Below, piece after piece: positions 1-5,247 of a DNA stretch of 13,047 bases. The notes under the pieces are model-generated. The model searched no databases, was not told where the DNA came from, and saw only the letters and a program-made list of their open reading frames with translations. This DNA comes from an uncultured Peptococcaceae bacterium (GTDB taxonomy: Bacteria; Bacillota; Dehalobacteriia; UBA4068; JAAVYR01): NCBI GenBank assembly GCA_949739465.1, contig CATIYQ010000080.1:1-13047 (forward strand), in the 5' to 3' direction. The position numbers and the translations under genes are program-made. How positions within the stretch are numbered: position 1 is the stretch's first letter; each line of letters begins with the position of its first letter.

Positions 1-204
1 GAACCGCTTTTTAAAACTATGAAAAAGAAGAAAATCTCATCTTATCGACTAAAAAAGAAGGGTTTTCCTCATTCCAACTATTATGCCATAAAGAAGGGAA
101 AAGGCATTACAACGCATACCATTGACCAGTTATGTGAAATCCTTGATTGTGAAGTATCTGACGTTATTCAGCATATTAAAGAAAAAAAAGTAGAAAATGA
201 TTAA
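1..204 (+). CDS. YozG-like Cro/C1 (Xre) family small regulator, 5'-truncated by window edge
   Basis: Probable small DNA-binding regulator of the Cro/C1 helix-turn-helix superfamily, resembling the compact YozG-type proteins of Bacillota. The first in-frame ATG is at 19, but the frame is open to the left edge and the codons before it read E-P-L-F-K-T. That fits the N-terminal motif of this family (roughly Y-x-P-L-x-x-T-M-x-x-K-x-I-S-x-Y-x-L), so the true start probably lies a few codons outside the window. Later landmarks are the helix-turn-helix core around S-x-Y-x-L, the I-T-T-H-T-I-D-Q-L-C segment (third and fourth helices) and I-L-D-C-E-V-S-D-V-I at the end of the domain. The C-terminus is lysine and glutamate rich. 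The target is unknown. Such proteins often neighbour a small membrane protein gene, but nothing upstream is visible. An intrinsic terminator follows directly. Confidence 0.8.
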   Translation, partial: EPLFKTMKKKKISSYRLKKKGFPHSNYYAIKKGKGITTHTIDQLCEILDCEVSDVIQHIKEKKVEND

Positions 205-240
205 AAAGGGACTGCAATTGCAGTCCCTTTAAGATTTTTC
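205..240 (+). terminator. Intrinsic terminator after the YozG-like gene
   Basis: A perfect 26-base palindrome at 205-230 starts directly after the stop codon. It folds as AAAGGGACTGC, loop AATT, GCAGTCCCTTT, and is followed by a T-rich stretch (AAGATTTTTC). The A-tract and T-tract arms allow function in both directions. Its GACTGCAA/TTGCAGTC core recurs in the terminators at 441-470 and 9715-9750. Confidence 0.85.
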
Positions 241-440
241 TAAAGTTATCGGGGAGTCGCCACCTGTTTGCCGAGGGGAGTACTAGGTAGTGGCGAGGTT
301 CTTACTAGGGCAACCAGGCGGCATTTTTGGTTCTTTTTGTAAAAGAACAAGTGAAACAAGCCCAAAGTAAGGCATTGCACTTGCCCAACACATAACAAGC
401 AGTAAGTAACCAGCTGCCCTTCCCCGCAAACTTCTTTAAG
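241..440. other. Non-coding structured stretch, possibly an intergenic repeat or RNA
   Basis: No convincing gene lies here. Several folding signals are visible. A 14-base imperfect inverted repeat pairs 259-272 with 309-322 (12 of 14 matches). An alternative, mutually exclusive 7-bp perfect pairing joins TCGCCAC (257-263) to GTGGCGA (290-296). A small perfect hairpin has GTTCTTTT (330-337) and AAAAGAAC (341-348). Short direct repeats are also present: GGGGAGT at 251 and 275, TACTAGG at 281 and 303. The stretch sits between two terminators with the same stem core, as expected of a mobile or repeated intergenic element or a small independent transcript. Neither is demonstrated. Confidence 0.4.
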
Positions 441-475
441 AAAAGGACTGCAATTTCTTGCAGTCCTTTTTATTA
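441..475. terminator. Bidirectional intrinsic terminator at the 3' end of the papain-fold gene
   Basis: A perfect 13-bp stem AAAAGGACTGCAA (441-453) and TTGCAGTCCTTTT (458-470) encloses the four-base loop TTTC. A-rich and T-rich ends suit either strand. It lies 12 bases beyond the stop codon of the minus-strand gene at 483-1082 and probably terminates it. On the plus strand it could end any transcript from 241-440. Confidence 0.8.
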
Positions 476-482
476 TGTATAT

Positions 483-1082
483 TCAGATAATCTGCCGCTG
501 TAATTGCTGTACCTGATAAAGATAAGTTTTGCGGGCATATTGCTTTAAGTCTCCGCAGTAGATGACTTGGGCAGGCAACCCTAAGAAGTCCTGGGGACGA
601 ATGAGGGAAATGGGTTTCTCAAAGGAATAAACCTCCGCCTCTTCCAGCACATTTGCCACAAACTTGGAACAGGTATAACGGTTTTTCCTGGTGAGCGGTA
701 CGTCGATGATGTGACCTAACAGCCCAATCATATCATAGTGAAATTGGGATTTATGGTTGTTAAAGTAGAGGATTTGTTCTGCCGCGCGGTTATATTGTTC
801 CTTGCTCACTTCCAGCTGTAAGATAGCGCCGGGGAGGGTCTTATTCCGCGCGTAAAAGCCACGGCGTAACTTCTCCTGCTTAAAGCCGCCCCAAAAGGGG
901 TAGGGAGAAAATACCCGACTAAAGCTGAACATGTGCTCTAAGTTTCTGTCCAAAGAAACAGAGGCGTGGGTAAATTGGTCGCGGGTCACCATATTGATAA
1001 GCTTACTTACCACAGAGCTGCTGTTGGTCAGCACCACATATAGATAATATGTCTCCTGCGGATAATAAGAGATATTTGCCAT
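483..1082 (-). CDS. Permuted NlpC/P60-like (YiiX-type) papain-fold protein
   Basis: A 199-residue soluble protein with no signal peptide or membrane segment. It shows the arrangement typical of circularly permuted papain-fold (YiiX/DUF830-like) enzymes: a catalytic-type histidine early, in F-T-H-A-S-V-S-L (His39), and the cysteine late, in Y-T-C-S-K-F-V-A (Cys138) at the start of a helix. Ordinary NlpC/P60 proteins have Cys before His. Relatives are proposed amidases, peptidases or lipid acyl hydrolases, so the substrate cannot be given. A segment rich in aromatic residues (about 52-77) lies between the two catalytic motifs. The ATG is preceded by GGAGG at a good distance, and a candidate promoter lies at 1141-1169. 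It is a single-gene unit with its own terminator at 441-470. Family call moderately sure, function unsure. Confidence 0.65.
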   Translation of the reverse strand: MANISYYPQETYYLYVVLTNSSSVVSKLINMVTRDQFTHASVSLDRNLEHMFSFSRVFSPYPFWGGFKQEKLRRGFYARNKTLPGAILQLEVSKEQYNRAAEQILYFNNHKSQFHYDMIGLLGHIIDVPLTRKNRYTCSKFVANVLEEAEVYSFEKPISLIRPQDFLGLPAQVIYCGDLKQYARKTYLYQVQQLQRQII

Positions 1083-1140
1083 GTAGAAAACCTCCGAGGT
1101 ATTTCACGACCTTCTGTCGCTTTTTGTCACATTAGCTTAT

Positions 1141-1169
1141 ATTTTATCAAAAATTATCCTAATAGTAAA
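1141..1169 (-). promoter_or_regulatory. Candidate sigma-70-type promoter of the papain-fold gene
   Basis: On the minus strand a -35-like TTTACT (1164-1169) and a -10-like TAAAAT (1141-1146) are separated by exactly 17 bases. The start codon lies about 60 bases further downstream. The surroundings are very AT-rich, so a chance match is possible. Confidence 0.45.
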
Positions 1170-1201
1170 ATGGAATATTTGAAAAACATGGAAAAAGTTA
1201 G

Positions 1202-1241
1202 AAAAAATAAAAGATTCCTCTCGAAAGAAGAGAAATCTTTT
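1202..1241 (-). terminator. Intrinsic terminator of the AI-2E transporter operon
   Basis: Read on the minus strand, AAAAGATT pairs with AATCTTTT (1209-1216 with 1234-1241). The stem continues after one mismatch through four more pairs and is followed by a T-rich run (TTTTATTTTTTC). It lies just past the stop codon at 1250. Confidence 0.75.
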
Positions 1242-1249
1242 GGTTACGG

Positions 1250-1681
1250 TTATTCGTCTGTATGGATATGGTCCAATTGTTCTCGCAGACGGTTCACTTC
1301 TGTGAGGATTTCTTGGAGGGTTTCCTTTTCCTGCCGCTCTTGCAGGTGGTGATGTATGGTTTGCTCCGTCTTGATGAGTAGGTCTTTGACGTCTGCCAGC
1401 AGATGAAGGGTGACCTTTGCCCTGAGACCGCATAGCCGATAGAGCGCCAATGCCGTCAGCAAAAGAAAAGCGGTGGTGAGGGCGGTAAACAGGGAACTCC
1501 ATAGGGTGACGGCAACCCCTCCCGTCTCATAGGTATAAAGCAATGCTGCCAGAGCGCCGCCGTCGGCAACGAGGAGAATTGCTCCTAACCAAAGCAGTGG
1601 CTTTACCATAGAGAGCCCCATATGGAATAATTTCTTTTTCAGTTTCTTTTTGACCATTATTTTGGGTTGGTTTTCTGCCAT
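1250..1681 (-). CDS. Small two-helix membrane protein with a C-terminal coiled coil
   Basis: A 143-residue protein that I do not assign to a named family. A lysine-rich N-terminus (residues 7-17, K-K-K-L-K-K-K) precedes two predicted membrane helices at about 28-50 and 58-82. A long charged helix follows at about 95-138, with heptad-like leucines (L-Q-E-I-L-T-E-V-N-R-L-R-E-Q-L), probably a coiled coil on the cytoplasmic side by the positive-inside rule. The ATG at 1681 has TAGGAG upstream at normal spacing. Only 12 bases separate it from the AI-2E transporter gene upstream, and the shared terminator follows, so the two are almost certainly one operon. It may be a regulatory or scaffolding partner of that transporter; this is inferred only from position. 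Confidence 0.75.
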   Translation of the reverse strand: MAENQPKIMVKKKLKKKLFHMGLSMVKPLLWLGAILLVADGGALAALLYTYETGGVAVTLWSSLFTALTTAFLLLTALALYRLCGLRAKVTLHLLADVKDLLIKTEQTIHHHLQERQEKETLQEILTEVNRLREQLDHIHTDE

Positions 1682-1693
1682 GGCAGTGTGCTC

Positions 1694-2863
1694 CTATTTT
1701 TCTGTGTTGATTTCGCCGCTATTGTTTTGCTCGGCGATTTTTTTCTCGGCAAATTCATTGAACAAGGTGTAAATCACCGCGAAGGTGGGCACGCCCACCA
1801 ACATACCGATGAAGCCGAACAGCCCGCCGCCTACTAAGATAGCGAAAACAATCCAGATAGAAGGCAGACCGGTGGAGTCCCCTAAAATCTTTGGTCCGAT
1901 GATATTGCCGTCTACTTGCTGTAAAATGAGAATGAAGATAGCCAATAACAAGGCTTTAGGCGGGTCTACCATGAGAATCAGGAAGATACTTGGCACTGCC
2001 CCGATGAATGGACCAAAGAATGGAATGACATTGGTCACGCCGATAATCACGCTGATGAGTAGGTGATAGGGCATTTTCAAGAGGGCAAGACAGGCAAAGC
2101 AAATAACGCCGATAATGATAGAGTCGAGAATCTTTCCGGCAATAAAGTTGCTGAAAATGTGATTGGTCAGCGTCCCTACTTTATTGATACGGGCTGCTTT
2201 TTGCGGTCCGAAAATGGCAAGAATGTTCCGTTTCAGACGGGGTAGGAAGGCTTCCTTATCTAAGAGTAGGTAAACGGTGATAATCATCGATACGAAAATG
2301 TTTAAAAGCATTTTCGACGCAGCGCGGGAATAATTGAAAATCTCAGGAATGAGGGTAGCCAGATATGCTGCCATTTGCTGCAAATAAGTGGATGCAGAAT
2401 GAATAAAAGACTGCAGATATTCCTGCTGGCTTTCGTTTAGCGAGTCCAGCCAGGTCCAGATGTTTTCTTCCATGGACGCCAATAATTCCGGGAAGGCGTT
2501 AAACAGGGTCATTAAGCTGTTGACCAACTCCGGCAGTACATTGGCAATTAAGATGACGATTAAAACTACAAAAAATGTCACTGCCAGCACAATGGCAAGG
2601 AGCCGCACCAGCCGCGCCGGTGCCTTCTTCATGCCGGGCAGGGCGAAAATCATTTTCTCCGCCCACATGGTAGGGCGGAATAACAAATAGGCGAAAACGC
2701 CGCCAATGATGAAAGGACTCAAAATGGTGGTTAGCTTTGCCCAGAAATCATGCATTTCTTCAATATGAATGAAATAAAAGTAAAGACAAACGCCGAAAGC
2801 GATTAACAAGCCATTCATCAGCAGGTGTTTTTTATTTTCCGGCGTGAAATAAGGTGGTTTCAC
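1694..2863 (-). CDS. AI-2E family transporter (YtvI/PerM/TqsA-type)
   Basis: An integral membrane protein of 389 residues, the usual size for the AI-2E/PerM exporter family. Hydrophobic helices occur at about 15-31, 45-63, 87-110, 185-202, 246-263, 268-297, 303-318 and 335-367. A large soluble loop at about 111-180 lies between the third and fourth helices. Family signatures are F-S-N-F-I-A-G-K (237-244), G-V-T-N-V-I-P-F-F-G-P-F-I-G (275-288) and D-G-N-I-I-G-P-K-I-L-G (318-328). Members have been linked to export of autoinducer-2 or to sodium/proton exchange; the substrate here cannot be read from sequence. Translation probably starts at GTG, with AAGGAG 11 bases upstream. It is the first gene of an operon with the small coiled-coil membrane protein, driven by the promoter at 2899-2927. 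Confidence 0.93.
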   Translation of the reverse strand: MKPPYFTPENKKHLLMNGLLIAFGVCLYFYFIHIEEMHDFWAKLTTILSPFIIGGVFAYLLFRPTMWAEKMIFALPGMKKAPARLVRLLAIVLAVTFFVVLIVILIANVLPELVNSLMTLFNAFPELLASMEENIWTWLDSLNESQQEYLQSFIHSASTYLQQMAAYLATLIPEIFNYSRAASKMLLNIFVSMIITVYLLLDKEAFLPRLKRNILAIFGPQKAARINKVGTLTNHIFSNFIAGKILDSIIIGVICFACLALLKMPYHLLISVIIGVTNVIPFFGPFIGAVPSIFLILMVDPPKALLLAIFILILQQVDGNIIGPKILGDSTGLPSIWIVFAILVGGGLFGFIGMLVGVPTFAVIYTLFNEFAEKKIAEQNNSGEINTEK

Positions 2864-2898
2864 TTTTGTTCTTGCTCCTTCGTATTTGATTAACCTTT

Positions 2899-2927
2899 AT
2901 TCTAACACAGGCGGTATGTTGTTGCAA
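2899..2927 (-). promoter_or_regulatory. Promoter of the AI-2E transporter operon
   Basis: On the minus strand TTGCAA (2922-2927) and TAGAAT (2899-2904) are separated by 17 bases. Each differs from the sigma-70 consensus at one or two positions. The implied transcript would start about 30 bases before the GTG at 2863. Confidence 0.6.
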
Positions 2928-2963
2928 TTTATTTTCGGATTTTGAGAATTCCTGGCGGAATGC

Positions 2964-2992
2964 TGGTCATTTTTGGAAAAATATGATAAAAT
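2964..2992 (+). promoter_or_regulatory. Candidate panB promoter with extended -10
   Basis: TGGTCA (2964-2969), a 17-base spacer and TAAAAT (2987-2992) preceded by TGA form an extended -10 promoter. It is divergent from the transporter promoter, with about 37 bases between the two -35 elements. It predicts a panB leader of about 98 bases. Confidence 0.55.
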
Positions 2993-3010
2993 AGCGTTAA
3001 TCTATATGAC

Positions 3011-3026
3011 AAGCTGTTTTCAGCTT
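3011..3026 (+). other. Stem-loop near the 5' end of the panB leader
   Basis: A perfect hairpin of AAGCTG, loop TTTT, CAGCTT would lie roughly a dozen bases from the predicted transcript start. It has no T-run of terminator type after it. Stems at this position often protect mRNA from 5' decay; that role is inferred. Confidence 0.45.
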
Positions 3027-3080
3027 AAGACAATTTATTGAAACAGAATAGAAAACCCGATGCTGTCAGGGAACAATATA

Positions 3081-3086
3081 AGGAGG
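3081..3086 (+). promoter_or_regulatory. panB: Ribosome binding site that sets the panB start
   Basis: A perfect AGGAGG lies 11 bases before the ATG at 3098. A TTG 60 bases further upstream is in frame but has no Shine-Dalgarno sequence, and the residues it would add do not belong to the PanB fold. Confidence 0.85.
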
Positions 3087-3097
3087 TTTGGTGGGAA

Positions 3098-3934
3098 ATG
3101 GCAAAGAAAAAAGTGACAATTCCCGGCTTACAACGGAAAAAAGAAAACGGTGAAAAAATCGTCATGGTGACGGCATACGACTATGCTTTCGCTAAAATCG
3201 CCGAAGCAAGCGACGCAGATATTATTCTGGTGGGAGATTCTCTGGGCAACGTGATGTTGGGCTATGACACCACGGTGCCGGTAACATTAGAGGATATGAT
3301 TCATCATACCCGTCCTGTCGCGCGGGCGGTAAAAAATACGTTGGTTATTGCGGATATGCCTTTCGGTTCTTATCAATGCGGCAAAGAACAAGCCATTGAA
3401 AGCGCTATTCGTCTCATGAAGGAGGGCGGCGCCCACGGGGTGAAAATCGAAGGGGGTGAAGAAATCGCTCTCACCGTGCAAGCCATGGTAAAAATGGGAA
3501 TCCCCGTTATGGCGCACATTGGACTCACTCCCCAGACCGTATCTAAGCTAGGCGGTTATAAAATCCAGGGGAAAGACGAAGAAGCTGCTCACGAGTTGGT
3601 AGAAGCGGCGCAGACTTTAGAAGAAGCGGGGGCTTTTTGTGTCCTTTTGGAATGTGTGACCAAAGAAGTGGCGGCTATGGTTACAGAGAAGTTAGACGTG
3701 CCTACCATCGGTATCGGCGCAGGGGTTGATTGCGACGGACAAGTCCTGGTGCTCCACGATATGCTGGGCTTTGATAACGCTTTTAATCAAGTCTTTGTGA
3801 AAAAATACGCCAATTTAGGCGATACGATTTTACAGGCATTTGATGAATTTGCTGCTGATGTGAAAGGCGGCAGTTTCCCCGACGACGCTCACAGCTTCGC
3901 TATGGACGCGGAAGAATTAAAAAAGATTTACTAA
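3098..3934 (+). CDS. panB: 3-methyl-2-oxobutanoate hydroxymethyltransferase (ketopantoate hydroxymethyltransferase)
   Basis: PanB transfers a hydroxymethyl group from 5,10-methylene-tetrahydrofolate to 2-oxoisovalerate to give ketopantoate, the committed step toward pantothenate and coenzyme A; it is cytoplasmic. From the ATG at 3098 the protein has 278 residues, the normal length. It is a TIM-barrel enzyme with all expected signatures: V-T-A-Y-D-Y (24-29), L-V-G-D-S-L-G-N (44-51), A-D-M-P-F-G-S-Y (85-92), K-I-E-G-G (116-120), A-H-I-G-L-T-P-Q (139-146), L-L-E-C-V (183-187) and G-I-G-A-G. By alignment with the E. coli enzyme, Asp47, Asp86 and Glu118 should hold the Mg2+ and Glu185 should be the catalytic glutamate. 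A ketopantoate reductase gene follows 98 bases downstream, which fits the pathway order. A strong hairpin lies between them. Confidence 0.97.
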   Translation: MAKKKVTIPGLQRKKENGEKIVMVTAYDYAFAKIAEASDADIILVGDSLGNVMLGYDTTVPVTLEDMIHHTRPVARAVKNTLVIADMPFGSYQCGKEQAIESAIRLMKEGGAHGVKIEGGEEIALTVQAMVKMGIPVMAHIGLTPQTVSKLGGYKIQGKDEEAAHELVEAAQTLEEAGAFCVLLECVTKEVAAMVTEKLDVPTIGIGAGVDCDGQVLVLHDMLGFDNAFNQVFVKKYANLGDTILQAFDEFAADVKGGSFPDDAHSFAMDAEELKKIY

Positions 3935-3967
3935 GAATTTGTTGCAGATATAGAAACCATTGGTTTG

Positions 3968-3999
3968 CAGAAGGAGAGGGACATCCTCTCCTTCTGTTT
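3968..3999 (+). terminator. Strong hairpin between panB and panE (terminator or attenuator)
   Basis: A perfect 12-bp stem CAGAAGGAGAGG (3968-3979) and CCTCTCCTTCTG (3985-3996), loop GACAT, is followed by TTTA. The T-tract is short, so termination is probably incomplete. It sits 33 bases past the panB stop and 36 before the panE ATG, where it could reduce expression of panE relative to panB or act as a processing stem. Confidence 0.6.
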
Positions 4000-4017
4000 A
4001 TGATGGGACATTGGGAA

Positions 4018-4023
4018 AGGAGG
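4018..4023 (+). promoter_or_regulatory. Ribosome binding site that sets the panE start
   Basis: AGGAGG lies 9 bases before the ATG at 4033. The in-frame ATG at 4000 would place this sequence inside the coding region and has no ribosome binding site of its own. Confidence 0.85.
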
Positions 4024-4032
4024 GGTAGCACT

Positions 4033-5055
4033 ATGGCAATAACGGTCATTGGCGGCGGCGCAATGGGATGTCTGTGGGCGGCGCGCTTGGGGCTTGCAGG
4101 GGAAGAAAACCTCTGGGTGGTTGAAAAAGATGCAGAACGCTATGCCGCTATAGCGGAGCAGGGGGCAATCTCTTTTCATGGCGCGGCAAAGGAAACAAGG
4201 AAAATCCCCGTTCGGGTAGTCAGGCAAATAGCAGAACTGCCTTTTTCTGCTTTGGACGGCGTTATCTTAGCTGCCAAGGCCTATCAGGTAGATGATGTTC
4301 TGGCGATGCTTTTGCCTCTTTTGGATGAGAAAACGCCTGTGCTGTGCCTAGCAAACGGCGCGGGTTTCGGCGGCGAATCCTTACTTAACTTATGGCGGCA
4401 ACAGGGAAGAACCACAGAATATTTATCTAAGCTGGGACAGGTGTTTTTTGCCGTGTCTTTCCAGGGCGCATATCTTGCGCGTCCCGGCGAAGTTTTTGCC
4501 CGAGGGGAAGGGGCGGTCTATTGGGGCAGTCTTCCTTCTACCTCTCGGGGCTATGTTGTTAACGAGGTTAGTAAAAACAAGCTGGAGAGCGTTTTGTCTG
4601 CTGTGCCGGGTTGCGTTTACCAAGAAAACTTTGTGGTAGAGCTGTGGCGGAAGCTCTTGGTCAACAGCGTCATCAATCCCCTGACCGCCCTTTGGCAGGT
4701 AACCAACGGCGGCTTAACAGCGGAAAAACTCAGTGAAGAACAGCGGTCGGTGAAAAACGCCTTGCTCCAAGAGGGGCTGGCGGTGGCAGCGGCTTACGGC
4801 AGCAGGGTATTGGGACGGGATGATTTTTTGTCCCCTACGGCAGTGGGCGCGGTGTTAGAAGAGACCATTGCCGCCACTGCTGAGAACTACTCCTCTATGT
4901 ATCAGGATATGGCTTATGGGAGAAAGACCGAGATTGATTTTATCAACGGTTATCTCATCCATTGGGGGGAGCGGCTGGGGGTGGCGACGCCCTGTCAGCG
5001 GCAGGTGTATGAGCAGATTTTGGCGTTGACAAAAGAAACCGGGCTGTTGCCTTGA
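4033..5055 (+). CDS. panE: 2-dehydropantoate 2-reductase (ketopantoate reductase, ApbA/PanE family)
   Basis: Reduces ketopantoate to pantoate with NADPH, the step after PanB, in the cytoplasm. The protein has 340 residues from the ATG at 4033, slightly longer than the E. coli enzyme. The N-terminal Rossmann domain opens with V-I-G-G-G-A-M-G (5-12, a GxGxxG dinucleotide loop). L-A-N-G-A-G (106-111) is the cofactor/substrate asparagine motif. The C-terminal helical domain has W-R-K-L-L-V-N-S-V-I-N-P-L-T-A-L (205-220), with the probable catalytic Lys207 and Asn211. It also has S-S-M-Y-Q-D (287-292) and K-T-E-I-D-F-I-N-G (298-306), with substrate-binding Ser288 and Glu300. An insertion of low similarity at about 168-182 accounts for some extra length. 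It probably works with panB just upstream. Other ApbA-family paralogues can act on different 2-oxo acids, but the context supports ketopantoate. Confidence 0.92.
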   Translation: MAITVIGGGAMGCLWAARLGLAGEENLWVVEKDAERYAAIAEQGAISFHGAAKETRKIPVRVVRQIAELPFSALDGVILAAKAYQVDDVLAMLLPLLDEKTPVLCLANGAGFGGESLLNLWRQQGRTTEYLSKLGQVFFAVSFQGAYLARPGEVFARGEGAVYWGSLPSTSRGYVVNEVSKNKLESVLSAVPGCVYQENFVVELWRKLLVNSVINPLTALWQVTNGGLTAEKLSEEQRSVKNALLQEGLAVAAAYGSRVLGRDDFLSPTAVGAVLEETIAATAENYSSMYQDMAYGRKTEIDFINGYLIHWGERLGVATPCQRQVYEQILALTKETGLLP

Positions 5056-5140
5056 CAAAAATCGACAGGGAAAGAAAGAGAATCACTACACGGAGCAGGA
5101 ATTTTTTCTAATCTCCCTGTTTATATTTTCCTGTTTTTCC

Positions 5141-5172
5141 TTGTTGTTTCCTATATTTTATGGTAAAATATA
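5141..5172 (+). promoter_or_regulatory. gyrB promoter overlapped by an AT-rich palindrome
   Basis: TTGTTG (5141-5146), a 17-base spacer and TAAAAT (5164-5169), preceded by TGG, give an extended -10 promoter. The predicted leader is about 70 bases. A perfect 9-bp inverted repeat, TATATTTTA (5152-5160) and TAAAATATA (5164-5172) around TGG, covers the -10. It may be an operator, or an easily melted site sensitive to supercoiling, which would suit gyrase autoregulation; this role is inferred. Confidence 0.6.
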
Positions 5173-5247
5173 AACAGTGTGGACTCGTGACCATCTTTGC
5201 TTGTAAGTGGGCAAAGGGGAAAACAGATAAAGGAGTGAAGCAAGGTC

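Noticed and set aside
251..322. tRNA or CRISPR-like repeats in the 241-440 stretch
   Set aside because: No cloverleaf with T-arm GTTC and CCA-type acceptor could be drawn, and the repeats are only seven bases, without regular spacers.
1137..1502. 121-codon open frame overlapping the small coiled-coil membrane protein
   Set aside because: It is rich in Pro, Arg and His as expected of an off-frame reading, and runs through the operon terminator at 1202-1241.
3038..3097. Extended N-terminus of PanB from a TTG at 3038
   Set aside because: No ribosome binding site, and the extra 20 residues are outside the PanB fold. AGGAGG at 3081 points to the ATG at 3098.
4000..4032. Extended N-terminus of the ketopantoate reductase from ATG 4000
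   Set aside because: It would translate the ribosome binding site, and the Rossmann strand begins directly at the ATG at 4033.
5065..5120. Inverted repeat ACAGGGA (5065-5071) and TCCCTGT (5114-5120) as a panE terminator
   Set aside because: Seven bases with a loop of more than 40 and no T-tract directly after; too weak to call.
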